Translations under genes and position numbers: made by a program | Notes under the pieces: model-generated | The model's database searches: none | What the model was told of the DNA's origin: nothing | Seen by the model: only the letters and a program-made list of their open reading frames with translations | In this document: positions 26,525 to 34,569 of the stretch, piece by piece | Numbering within the stretch: position 1 is the first letter of the stretch | Layout of the letters: every line of letters begins with the position of its first letter | Assembly (NCBI GenBank): GCA_027625355.1 | Contig: JAQBWI010000001.1 | Span: 1 to 36,919, forward strand | Source: Pseudomonadota bacterium | Lineage (GTDB): Bacteria; Pseudomonadota; Alphaproteobacteria; HIMB59; GCA-002718135 | Reading direction: 5' to 3' | Length of the DNA stretch: 36,919 bases

Positions 26525-26530
26525 AGTCAA
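26502..26530 (-). promoter_or_regulatory. Candidate sigma70-type promoter for rpmH
   Basis: On the minus strand TTGACT (26530-26525) is followed after 17 bases by TAATAG (26507-26502). The -35 is good, the -10 weak (3 of 6 matches). Transcription would begin near 26495, leaving a leader of about 15 bases before the rpmH ATG at 26480. Confidence 0.4.
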
Positions 26531-26548
26531 ATAGATACTCAAAAAAAT

Positions 26549-27382
26549 ATGAAAATAATCAAAAATATATCAGAAATCACTCAAATAGTGTCTGATTTAC
26601 AGAAAAATAAAAAACAAATTAACTTTATTCCAACTATGGGAAATATTCACGCTGGACATCTGTCATTACTAACTGAAGCTAAAAAATTTGATGGAATAAA
26701 TATTGTTAGTATTTTTGTTAACCCTGCTCAATTTAATGACGAAAATGATTTTACAAACTATCCCAAAACATTTGACACAGATGTCGACATATTAGCCAGG
26801 GCACACTGTGAAATCATTTTTGCGCCTTCCATAAAAGAAATATATCCAAGAGGTGTTAATTCAAAAAAAACAGTATTCAAATACAGAGATATACTTTGCG
26901 ATATATCGAGATCAGGACATTTTGATGGAGTAACAACCATTGTAAAAATTCTATTTGATTTAATAAAACCTTGTAGAGTTTTTTTTGGCGAAAAAGATTT
27001 TCAACAATTAAAAATAATTGAGCAACTAATTATTCAAAATAACTTAAAAATAAATTTAATTAAATGTCCTTCAATTCGAGATTTAAATGGTATGAGTTAC
27101 TCCTCGCGTTATTCTACTTTTAATCAAAACCAAAGACTACAATTTGATGAGTGTGCTAAAATTATAAATTCAAAATTAATAAATTTAAAAAAAAATTTGA
27201 ACCAAGAAATTTTACAAAGTATAGAAGACGAATTAAAAAGTACTGGAATATCAAATATTGATTACTGTGAAGTAAGAAGTGAAGAAAATTTGAATATTAG
27301 TAAGTTAAATGAAAAATCAAGATTGTTTATTGCTTTCTACTTAAGCAAAATTAGAGTGATTGATAACTTTATTTTATACTAG
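26549..27382 (+). CDS. panC: Pantoate-beta-alanine ligase
   Basis: A 277-residue ligase that joins pantoate and beta-alanine with ATP to make pantothenate. The HIGH-like ATP motif is in FIPTMGNIHAGHLSL (H34 and H37), and further family stretches are SIFVNPAQFN, GHFDGVTTIV, FFGEKDFQQL (145-154) and GMSYSSRYST, the counterpart of the usual SSRN loop, here SSRY. panB is not adjacent. It diverges from rpmH and its stop shares four bases (CTAG) with the stop of the flavoprotein gene on the other strand. Confidence 0.94.
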   Translation: MKIIKNISEITQIVSDLQKNKKQINFIPTMGNIHAGHLSLLTEAKKFDGINIVSIFVNPAQFNDENDFTNYPKTFDTDVDILARAHCEIIFAPSIKEIYPRGVNSKKTVFKYRDILCDISRSGHFDGVTTIVKILFDLIKPCRVFFGEKDFQQLKIIEQLIIQNNLKINLIKCPSIRDLNGMSYSSRYSTFNQNQRLQFDECAKIINSKLINLKKNLNQEILQSIEDELKSTGISNIDYCEVRSEENLNISKLNEKSRLFIAFYLSKIRVIDNFILY

Positions 27383-27990
27383 GGTATGATCCATTGAAAA
27401 GATGGTATTTTTTTCTCTATAATAATCTTCAATCTTCTGTGTCCACTAGCAGCTAAATAGAGCCAATCAATTTGCTTAATTTGATTTTGAACAACTGTGA
27501 AATTTTTATAACCCTTTTCACTTTCTTCAAAAGTAGGCTCTTTTCCTCCAAGACTCTCATCAATCCCATCTTCTGGTAAGTTGGTAGGAGAGCTAGGAGC
27601 TTTCTCAGTTAAATAACATTTTCTACTAAACAATTTTGTTTTATCCCACATTTCTTCAGTAACTTTATTTTGATTATTAATTGTAGATATTGTTTTAATG
27701 CGCAATTGGATTTTTAATTTATGATCATAAAAAACAAATAAAGAATTATTGTTTTGTTGAAGGCTGAAAACCTTTGGGGACCTAAAATCAGTATGAAAAT
27801 TTAAAACCATATTTGGAGAGTCAAATTGACGTAAAACTACTACTCTTGACTCAATATTATTTTCATTATCTACATTGCAAAAAACAGGTGTATGAAAAGT
27901 ATGCTTTCTGTCTTTAACACCTCGAGTTAAATTTCTTTTGATATCCTCAAAAATTTCACTGGTATTTTCTTTTGAAAGCATCGACATCAT
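27379..27990 (-). CDS. Pyridoxamine 5'-phosphate oxidase-family flavoprotein
   Basis: A 203-residue FMN-binding split-barrel protein. SRVVVLRQFD, LNFHTDFRSPKV and the C-terminal DWLYLAASGHRRLKI match the PNPOx-like fold. The overall pattern fits the Alr4036-like group better than true PdxH, because the typical PdxH C-terminal substrate motif is not evident. FMN binding is likely; vitamin B6 oxidation is uncertain. The start may be Met1 or Met4. It diverges from the CCA-adding enzyme with 37 bases between and converges on panC with overlapping stops. Confidence 0.78.
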   Translation of the reverse strand: MMSMLSKENTSEIFEDIKRNLTRGVKDRKHTFHTPVFCNVDNENNIESRVVVLRQFDSPNMVLNFHTDFRSPKVFSLQQNNNSLFVFYDHKLKIQLRIKTISTINNQNKVTEEMWDKTKLFSRKCYLTEKAPSSPTNLPEDGIDESLGGKEPTFEESEKGYKNFTVVQNQIKQIDWLYLAASGHRRLKIIIEKKIPSFQWIIP

Positions 27991-28027
27991 TCATATAATA
28001 TAAATTGTTTTAAAAAAATAGCTAGAT

Positions 28028-28813
28028 ATGAGCAATAATAAAATCAACACCTTAATAGATGAGAAGCATATAAAAATTTTATTTTCTATTTTTAAAAATC
28101 AAAATGCAGAGATTCGTTTAGTGGGTGGGAGCATACGAGATTTTTTGATGAATAGAGAAATTGCAGATATTGACTCTGCAACTAATTTAGAACCAAATGA
28201 AGTTCTGCAATTATTAAAAGAGCATAAAATTGAATATGACGATTATGCCATTAGGTATGGCTCCATTATTGCTTATCCAAATAATAAAAAAATTCAAATA
28301 ACTTCTCTAAGAGAAGATATTAACCAACTAGGGAGACATACTTCTGTATTATTTACTAAAGATTGGAAGAAGGATGCAGCAAGACGCGATTTTACATTTA
28401 ATGCACTGTATCTTGGGGAAGATTCTAAACTGTATGATTATTATAATGGTCAGGAAGACCTTCAGGCAAAAGTTATAAAATTTATTGGAGAAATAGAGGA
28501 TAGGATTAAGGAGGATTACTTAAGAATCTACAGATACTTTCGTTTTCTTGGTTTATTTGATCTGCCTTTAATAGATAAAAAAACGCAATCAATTGTTGAA
28601 AAATATATACACGAGTCACTGGCCGTTTTAACGAATGATGTCATACGTCAAGAAATCTTAAAAATGTTTAATATGCCTTTTCCTCTAAATTGTTTTTATC
28701 GATCTCAGGTTAAATTCAAATGGGTAGAAATACTCAAAGAACATTTTATTAAAACAAATTACGAGTTAGGTATAAAAAAATGTCTAAATAAAATAGATAG
28801 TATTATAAATTAG
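28028..28813 (+). CDS. cca: CCA tRNA nucleotidyltransferase, short form
   Basis: A 261-residue class II nucleotidyltransferase that adds or repairs the 3' CCA of tRNAs. The head domain is intact: LVGGSIRDFL (31-40), the catalytic DID (47-49), GRHTSVLFTKDW (102-113) and DAARRDFTFNAL (116-127), the last containing the RRDFT base-recognition region. The neck follows in RIKEDYLRIYRYFRF. After this only about 90 residues remain, whereas alphaproteobacterial homologues usually run to roughly 380-430, so most of the body and tail domains are missing. The downstream 116 bases do not contain the missing part in another frame. It may be a reduced but working enzyme. Confidence 0.87.
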   Translation: MSNNKINTLIDEKHIKILFSIFKNQNAEIRLVGGSIRDFLMNREIADIDSATNLEPNEVLQLLKEHKIEYDDYAIRYGSIIAYPNNKKIQITSLREDINQLGRHTSVLFTKDWKKDAARRDFTFNALYLGEDSKLYDYYNGQEDLQAKVIKFIGEIEDRIKEDYLRIYRYFRFLGLFDLPLIDKKTQSIVEKYIHESLAVLTNDVIRQEILKMFNMPFPLNCFYRSQVKFKWVEILKEHFIKTNYELGIKKCLNKIDSIIN

Positions 28814-28929
28814 CTACTTCAGCGTAATTTTTTTCTATTACTTTGTTGATTGTTCTTTTTTTTGTATCACCCCAATGATGCAATGATTTTAAAATTGAAA
28901 TTTATAAATTGATAACCATTTAGAATATT

Positions 28930-29787
28930 ATGAGAAAAATTGTTACTGTTAAAGATTGTATGAAAACTTTTGAAGGGGACGGCATTCCTGTGACAAGAGC
29001 CTTCCCTGTTCCTGAAATGAGAGAAAATGATCCCTTTCTGTTATTTGATCATTTTGGACCAATAAATTATGAGCCAGGAGGAGCAACAGGTGTGCCAGCC
29101 CACCCTCATTGTGGCTTTGAGGCAATCACATATTTATTAGGTGGGGAAGTTGAGCATAAAGATTCATGGGGTGGTCAAGCTGATATTGAGACAGGAGACA
29201 TTCAATGGATGACTACAGGCTCAGGCCTTATACACTCAGAATTAGTTACAGATAAATTTAAAAATAGTGGTGGAGTAATGCAAGGATTACAAATTTGGGT
29301 AAATCTTCCTCAAAAACATAAAAAAGTTAAACCTTGGTATCAACATATAAAAAAAAATGACATCCCTACAATTGATGAAGGTAATGATGTTTTAATTAAA
29401 GTACTTGTTGGAAAGGTTAAAAATACTTCTTCAGATGTACAGACATATTCACCCGTTTCAATATTTGATGTTCAATTTACTAAACCAAGCTTGATAGATT
29501 TGGATATCTCTAAAAATCAAACGGTAATGGTTTACGTAATAGATGGAGAATTGAAATTTCATGATGAAAATCAAATTGCTAGAAAAGGGCAGATGATTTA
29601 TTTTGATCAGTCATCTGATATGATTAATTTAACTTCTATCTCATCAACTGGATCTTACTTAGTTTTAGCAGGGGAACCGTTAAACGAACCTGTTGTTAGG
29701 TACGGACCTTTTGTTACAAATACTGAAGGGGATATGAAGAAAGTAATGTTGGATTATCAGAATGGGAAAATGGGAACCCTAAGCTAA
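28930..29787 (+). CDS. Pirin family protein
   Basis: A 285-residue bicupin of the pirin family. The N-terminal cupin shows the four metal ligands of pirins: H58 and H60 (PAHPHCGFE), H102 and E104 (LIHSE). Other matches are FLLFDHFGP, GVMQGLQIWVNLP and the C-terminal cupin with GEPLNEPVVRYGPFV. Some pirins are quercetin dioxygenases and some bind transcription factors or metabolic enzymes; nothing here points to one role. The gene stands alone, and its stop shares four bases with the trmL stop on the other strand. Confidence 0.92.
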   Translation: MRKIVTVKDCMKTFEGDGIPVTRAFPVPEMRENDPFLLFDHFGPINYEPGGATGVPAHPHCGFEAITYLLGGEVEHKDSWGGQADIETGDIQWMTTGSGLIHSELVTDKFKNSGGVMQGLQIWVNLPQKHKKVKPWYQHIKKNDIPTIDEGNDVLIKVLVGKVKNTSSDVQTYSPVSIFDVQFTKPSLIDLDISKNQTVMVYVIDGELKFHDENQIARKGQMIYFDQSSDMINLTSISSTGSYLVLAGEPLNEPVVRYGPFVTNTEGDMKKVMLDYQNGKMGTLS

Positions 29788-30236
29788 ATATTATTTGTTT
29801 GTCGAAGTCCTTCTCCTAAAACTAAAGCAACAGAACTACTTAAATTTATTGATCTTACCCCTTCTTTCATCGGTATAGTAAGTCGGTGATCAACTATTTG
29901 ATGAATATTATCTGGAACCCCAGCACTTTCTCTTCCAAATAAGAGAATGTCTGATGATTTAAATTGAAATTTATAGAAGCTTTGATTAGTTTTGGTGGTC
30001 ATTAGTATTAACCTAAATTTATTTTTTTGTGACCACTCATAAAAATGTTCCCAATCGACATGTCTTTGATATTCAATATGATCGATATAATCCATTGCAC
30101 TTCTTTTGAATTTTTTATCATCAAAAATAAAACCAGTAGGTTCAATAATATCAACTGAAACTCCTAAACAAGCACCTAGTCGAAATATATTGCCTGTATT
30201 TTGAGGTATGTCGGGTTGATATAAGGCAATTCGCAT
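29784..30236 (-). CDS. trmL: tRNA (cytidine/uridine-34-2'-O)-methyltransferase TrmL
   Basis: A 150-residue minimal SPOUT methyltransferase. It shows LYQPDIPQNTGNIFRLGACL at the N-terminus, and the knot motifs LLFGRESAGVPDNI and IPMKEGVRSINLSSSVALVLGEGLRQ. This is the TrmL (YibK) pattern, which methylates the wobble ribose of some leucine tRNAs. It diverges from petA, a placement seen in other Alphaproteobacteria. Confidence 0.94.
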   Translation of the reverse strand: MRIALYQPDIPQNTGNIFRLGACLGVSVDIIEPTGFIFDDKKFKRSAMDYIDHIEYQRHVDWEHFYEWSQKNKFRLILMTTKTNQSFYKFQFKSSDILLFGRESAGVPDNIHQIVDHRLTIPMKEGVRSINLSSSVALVLGEGLRQTNNI

Positions 30237-30281
30237 TAATTCTCATCTATAGTATTTTTATGATTGCGTCACGCTGGCACA

Positions 30282-30287
30282 TATAAT
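30282..30287 (+). promoter_or_regulatory. Consensus -10 element for the petABC operon
   Basis: A perfect TATAAT lies 54 bases before the petA start in the trmL-petA divergent spacer. The best -35 is poor (TTATGA at 30258-30263, 18 bases upstream). The start of transcription would be near 30294. Confidence 0.4.
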
Positions 30288-30341
30288 TTAGTATTTTTTA
30301 TCGAATTTAAACTATATTACGCTATAACAGAAAACCACATT

Positions 30342-30869
30342 ATGTCTGAAAAACCCGATAGTAAAAGAAGAGACTTTTTGCAGCTAAGCACTATTTCAAT
30401 TGGTGCCGTAGGAACAGCAGCTTTTATATGGCCTTTCCTTAAAAGTATGAACCCTGCAGAGGATACTCTTGCTTTAGGAACAACTGAGGTTGATATAAGT
30501 CTTATAGAAGAAGGACAAAGCATAACTGTGAAGTGGAGAGGTAAGCCAGTATTTATACGTAAAAGAACAAAAGACGAAATTGATGAAGCAAAAAAAGTAA
30601 ACATCGCAGACTTAAAAGATCCTGAAGAAGACATAAACCGTGTTAAAAAAGATGAATGGTTAGTTTTGGTTGGTGTTTGTACGCATCTTGGATGTGTTCC
30701 CCTTGGTCAAAAGTTAACCGACAGCAAAGGCGCATATAATGGTTGGTATTGTCCATGCCACGGATCACACTACGATACTTCTGGTAGAATACGAAAAGGT
30801 CCTGCACCTGAAAACTTGGCAGTGCCCCCATATTCTTTTTTAAACGACACAACTATTAAGATTGGTTAA
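30342..30869 (+). CDS. petA: Cytochrome bc1 complex Rieske iron-sulfur subunit
   Basis: A 175-residue Rieske protein. The N-terminus has a twin-arginine type segment (SKRRDFLQ, R9-R10) before a hydrophobic anchor (about 15-33), so export is probably by Tat with an uncleaved anchor. The 2Fe-2S ligands are C113 and H115 (CTHLGC) and C137 and H140 (CPCHGSHYD), with C118 and C139 forming the disulfide. I chose ATG at 30342; an earlier in-frame start at 30264 adds 26 residues that ruin the Tat layout and lie in the promoter region. It is the first gene of petA-petB-petC. Confidence 0.96.
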   Translation: MSEKPDSKRRDFLQLSTISIGAVGTAAFIWPFLKSMNPAEDTLALGTTEVDISLIEEGQSITVKWRGKPVFIRKRTKDEIDEAKKVNIADLKDPEEDINRVKKDEWLVLVGVCTHLGCVPLGQKLTDSKGAYNGWYCPCHGSHYDTSGRIRKGPAPENLAVPPYSFLNDTTIKIG

Positions 30870-30871
30870 TT

Positions 30872-32137
30872 ATGAGTGGAAATTCAGAACCTAGAAAATA
30901 TAAAAATCCTGTTTTAAACTGGATTGAATTTAGACTTCCTATAATATCATATTTTCAAAAAGAATATGGTGAGTATCCAATGCCTAAGAACTGTAATTAT
31001 TTTTGGAGTTTTGGCGCTTTAGCAACAATCACATTAATTACAATGATAGTGAGTGGGATCTTTCTTGCTATGAATTATACCCCGCATACTGAAATGGCCT
31101 TTGATAGTGTTGAAAGAATAATGAGAGATGTCAACTATGGGTGGCTTTTAAGATACATTCATTCTAATGGAGCGTCATTTTTCTTTATCATCGTCTTTAT
31201 TCATATTGTAAGAGCAATGTATTATGGTTCTTATAAATATCCAAGAGAACTGAATTGGATACTAGGTGTTTTTATATTTTTGTTAATGATGGCAACATCA
31301 TTTCTTGGATACACTCTTCCATGGGGTCAGATGTCTTATTGGGGAGCTACTGTTATTACAAACTTATTTAGTGCTATTCCGATTGTAGGTGAAGGTTTAA
31401 AGACTTGGTTACTTGGAGATTACACAGTTGGAAACGCAACATTAAATAGATTTTTTGCTCTTCACTATGTTCTTCCATTTGTTATATTCGGCGTTGTTGG
31501 TTTGCATGTTGCAGCTGTGCATGTTCACGGATCGAATAATCCTGCTGGAATAGATATCAGATCCAAAAACGATACCGTAAACTTTTTTCCTTACATGTTA
31601 ATTAAAGATACCATAGCAGTATGTGTTTTTGGTGTACTTATTTCTGCAGTTATATTTTTTGGGCCTAACTTAATGGCAGAGGTTGATAATTACATCCCTG
31701 CTGATCCACTAGTTACACCTGCCCATATTGTTCCTAACTGGTACTTAGCGCCATTTTACGCAATTTTACGAGCTGTACCTGATAAGTTAGGTGGTGTGTT
31801 GTTAATGTTTGGAGCGATTGCAATTCTTTTCGTTCTTCCATGGTTGGATACATCAAAGGTGAGAAGTTGTAATTTTAGACCAATGTATAAGTGGTTTATG
31901 ATGTTATTTTTTGTAAACTTTTTTGTTCTTGGTTACGTTGGTATGTTACCTGCTGAGGGTTTATATCTTCTAATTGCAAGAATTGGTCTAGTTTATTATT
32001 TTGGTTTCTTCTTAATTATCACTCCATTTATAGGATGGATTGAAAAACCAAAAACACTTCCTTTAAGTATTAGTGATGTATATCTCGGTGGTGGTAAGGA
32101 ATCACCTTCACCAGTAAGTCAAAAAGAAATTCATTAA
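30872..32137 (+). CDS. petB: Cytochrome b subunit of the bc1 complex
   Basis: A 421-residue cytochrome b with eight predicted spans. The two b hemes are ligated by H97/H198 and H111/H212, both pairs 14 residues apart. The CD loop WGQMSYWGATVITN forms part of the quinol site. The usual PEWY motif of the ef loop reads PNWY (288-291): N289 stands where the conserved Glu is expected (codon AAC at 31736-31738). The surrounding HIVPNWYLAPFYAILRAVP is otherwise standard, so the reading is secure. It starts two bases after petA. It is not fused to cytochrome c1. Confidence 0.97.
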   Translation: MSGNSEPRKYKNPVLNWIEFRLPIISYFQKEYGEYPMPKNCNYFWSFGALATITLITMIVSGIFLAMNYTPHTEMAFDSVERIMRDVNYGWLLRYIHSNGASFFFIIVFIHIVRAMYYGSYKYPRELNWILGVFIFLLMMATSFLGYTLPWGQMSYWGATVITNLFSAIPIVGEGLKTWLLGDYTVGNATLNRFFALHYVLPFVIFGVVGLHVAAVHVHGSNNPAGIDIRSKNDTVNFFPYMLIKDTIAVCVFGVLISAVIFFGPNLMAEVDNYIPADPLVTPAHIVPNWYLAPFYAILRAVPDKLGGVLLMFGAIAILFVLPWLDTSKVRSCNFRPMYKWFMMLFFVNFFVLGYVGMLPAEGLYLLIARIGLVYYFGFFLIITPFIGWIEKPKTLPLSISDVYLGGGKESPSPVSQKEIH

Positions 32138-32893
32138 ATGTTAAAAAAAATACTTATTTTATTAATATTAACAATTCCTCTAAATCTTCAAGCAGCTGAG
32201 TCTAATAAAGGCCCAATGCCAAAACATAAGTGGTCATTTAACGGTATAACAGGTACTTTTGATAGAGCAGCGTTACAAAGAGGTTTCAAAGTATATAGAG
32301 AAGTTTGTGCAGGTTGCCATTCAATGAAGTTATTATACTATAGAGATTTAATAGATATTGGATTTTCTGAAGCACAAGTAAAGGCAATAGCCGCAGAATA
32401 TGATGTTTTAGATGGACCTAATGATGAGGGCGAAATGTTTGAGAGATCTGCTCGGCCTGCGGATAGATTTGTTAATCCATATCTGAATGATAATGAGGCT
32501 AGAGCAAATAATAATGGAGCTTATCCTCCAGATTTGAGTGTCATCACTAAAGCTAGAAGATATGGAGAAGATTATATTTATAATCTATTAATGGGTTATG
32601 AAGAACCTCCAGAAGGATTAGAGGTGGGTAATGGTATGTATTATAACAAGTGGATGGATGGAAATCAGATCGCTATGCCTGCACCTATATTAGATGGAAG
32701 CGTTGATTATGATGATGGTACTGATACAACTGCTCAGCAACTTTCAGAGGATGTTGTAACTTTCTTGAAATGGGCCGCTGAACCTGAATTAGAAGTTAGA
32801 AAAAATTTGGGAATTAAAGTTATTTTATTTTTCCTGATACTTGGAACTGTTGTTTATTTAGCAAAAAACAGACTTTGGAGAGACGTTCACTAA
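32138..32893 (+). CDS. petC: Cytochrome c1 subunit of the bc1 complex
   Basis: A 251-residue cytochrome c1. A cleavable signal peptide (MLKKILILLILTIPLNLQAA) leads into the mature domain; heme c is bound by CAGCH (C57, C60, H61) and the axial Met is probably M180 in NQIAMPAP. A single C-terminal span (about 224-242) followed by KNRLWRDVH anchors it to the membrane. It starts on the base after the petB stop, completing petABC, and passes electrons to soluble or membrane-bound cytochrome c such as the CycM-like protein here. Its stop shares four bases with the ychF stop. Confidence 0.96.
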   Translation: MLKKILILLILTIPLNLQAAESNKGPMPKHKWSFNGITGTFDRAALQRGFKVYREVCAGCHSMKLLYYRDLIDIGFSEAQVKAIAAEYDVLDGPNDEGEMFERSARPADRFVNPYLNDNEARANNNGAYPPDLSVITKARRYGEDYIYNLLMGYEEPPEGLEVGNGMYYNKWMDGNQIAMPAPILDGSVDYDDGTDTTAQQLSEDVVTFLKWAAEPELEVRKNLGIKVILFFLILGTVVYLAKNRLWRDVH

Positions 32894-33990
32894 ACATTAA
32901 AAAGAAAGTGCATTATGTCACCATTTTTAACAACATAATCTTTTCCTTCTTGCCTTAACTTTCCTGCATCTCTACTTCCGGATTCCCCATTAAACTCTAC
33001 AAAATCTCGATAGGCAATTGTTTCAGCTCTGATAAAACCTTTCTCAAAATCAGTATGTATTTTTCCTGCTGCCTGAGGCGCTAAAGTGTTTTTATCGATT
33101 GTCCATGAGCGTGTTTCCTTTGGCCCACAAGTAAAGTAATTGATTAAATTAAGTAGATCGTAACCACTTTTAATAACTTTAGAAAGTGTTGTATCGCTTA
33201 GACCCATTTCCTTAATCATTTCTAATTTTTCATCATTATTTTCTAATTCTGCTATTTGTGATTCAATTGATGCTGATACGATAACTGTATTGTGATTTTT
33301 TTCATTTGCATAATCAATTACTTTTTTTGACATTTCATTACCATTTTGAACTGAACCTTCATCAACATTACAAATATACAGCATTGGTTTAATAGTAATG
33401 ATATTTAATGTTTTTATAAATTCTATATCTTCTCGAGTGAATTCACTGTTTTGTAAGATAGACAAATCGTTTAAGTTTTCTGAAATTTTTTCAATTATAT
33501 TTATTTGATGTAGTATTTCCTTATCTCCTTGTTTAGATTTTTTTTCTAATGAAGTTTTCTTAGTTTCTAATGTCTCAATATCTGCAAGCTGTAATTCAGT
33601 ATTAATTGTTTCAATGTCGTTAAGAGGGTCGATATTTTCTGATACATGGGTAATATTTTCATCTTTAAAACATCTTACTACATGAGCAATTGCATCAACT
33701 TCACGTATGTGTCCTAAAAATTTATTCCCTAAACCCTCTCCTTGAGAAGCTCCTTTTACTAATCCTGCAATATCTACAAAATCCATATAGGAAGGAATAA
33801 TTTTTTCACTCTTTCCAATTTTACCTAAAACTTCTAATCTTTCATCAGGAACAGCGACTCTTCCAACGTTAGGTTCGATTGTAGCAAAGGGATAATTTGC
33901 AGCCTCTGCTTTATTAGACTCGGTTAAAGCATTAAATAATGTAGATTTTCCAACATTTGGCAAACCAATAATTCCACATTTAAATCCCAT
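32890..33990 (-). CDS. ychF: Redox-regulated ATPase YchF
   Basis: A 366-residue Obg-related P-loop protein. G1 is GLPNVGKST (9-17), with DIAGLVKGASQGEGLGNKF as G3 and switch II. The G4 position follows the YchF/OLA1 type rather than NKxD, consistent with ATP preference in this family. A coiled helical insert (about 125-195) and the C-terminal TGS domain (FFTCGPKETRSWTI and RAGKLRQEGKDYVV-like end) complete the architecture. It interacts with ribosomes in other bacteria. It starts at the last base of the pth stop, a very common pairing. Confidence 0.95.
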   Translation of the reverse strand: MGFKCGIIGLPNVGKSTLFNALTESNKAEAANYPFATIEPNVGRVAVPDERLEVLGKIGKSEKIIPSYMDFVDIAGLVKGASQGEGLGNKFLGHIREVDAIAHVVRCFKDENITHVSENIDPLNDIETINTELQLADIETLETKKTSLEKKSKQGDKEILHQINIIEKISENLNDLSILQNSEFTREDIEFIKTLNIITIKPMLYICNVDEGSVQNGNEMSKKVIDYANEKNHNTVIVSASIESQIAELENNDEKLEMIKEMGLSDTTLSKVIKSGYDLLNLINYFTCGPKETRSWTIDKNTLAPQAAGKIHTDFEKGFIRAETIAYRDFVEFNGESGSRDAGKLRQEGKDYVVKNGDIMHFLFNV

Positions 33991-34550
33991 TAATTATCCT
34001 CTGCTAATTTTGTTAAAAAAAGAACCTGGTCATCTAATAATATGTTAAAATTATCTGTAACTTTATTAAGTTTCTTGTCTATTAAGGTCATTTCATCATT
34101 GGTAAATTTATTTAAAACATAATTCGATACCAAATCTTTTGAACCTGGATGACTAATACCAATACGAATTCTGTTATAATTATTACTTATCATTTCATCA
34201 ATATTAGAAAGTCCATTATGACCTCCATTTCCTCCTCCAAACTTTAATTTTACTTTTCCCAATTCTAAATCTAGATCATCATGAATTACATATATATTTT
34301 TTTTATTAATTTTATAAAAGTTTACTATTTCTTGAATTGGCTGACCTGATAAATTCATGAAATTTAATGGTTTTATTAATAAGCATGATTGATGATTAAT
34401 TTCACCTTTTAGCACTTCTTTTTTACTATCTTTTTTAAAAGGTAAAAAATTATAAAAATTTGCTAATTTATCAATAAGATTAAATCCAATGTTATGTCTA
34501 GTGTTGATGTATTCCTTGCCTGGATTACCAAGGCCACATATTAAAAACAT
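33990..34550 (-). CDS. pth: Peptidyl-tRNA hydrolase
   Basis: A 186-residue enzyme that recycles peptidyl-tRNA. Active-site residues are visible: N9 in GLGNPGKEY, H19 in NTRHNIGF, N66 in KPLNFMNLSG, D92 in IHDDLD and the GGGNGGHNGL loop. Length is normal. It lies 19 bases downstream of rplY and overlaps ychF by one base, in the conserved prs-rplY-pth-ychF order. Confidence 0.97.
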   Translation of the reverse strand: MFLICGLGNPGKEYINTRHNIGFNLIDKLANFYNFLPFKKDSKKEVLKGEINHQSCLLIKPLNFMNLSGQPIQEIVNFYKINKKNIYVIHDDLDLELGKVKLKFGGGNGGHNGLSNIDEMISNNYNRIRIGISHPGSKDLVSNYVLNKFTNDEMTLIDKKLNKVTDNFNILLDDQVLFLTKLAEDN

Positions 34551-34569
34551 GTTCTAATTATAGATTAAG

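Noticed and set aside
26346..26548. Possible replication origin at rpmH
   Set aside because: In many bacteria rpmH is next to dnaA and the origin, but here the neighbour is panC. I see no dnaA and no cluster of TTATCCACA-like boxes.
28814..28929. Possible tRNA or small RNA between cca and pirin
   Set aside because: No cloverleaf, CCA end or GTTC-type loop can be formed; only a short coding-like antisense fragment was seen.
30275..30293. TGGCAC before petA resembling the -24 half of a sigma-54 promoter
   Set aside because: The required GC-containing -12 half is absent; the following bases are ATATAATTTAG. The overlapping TATAAT fits a normal -10 better.
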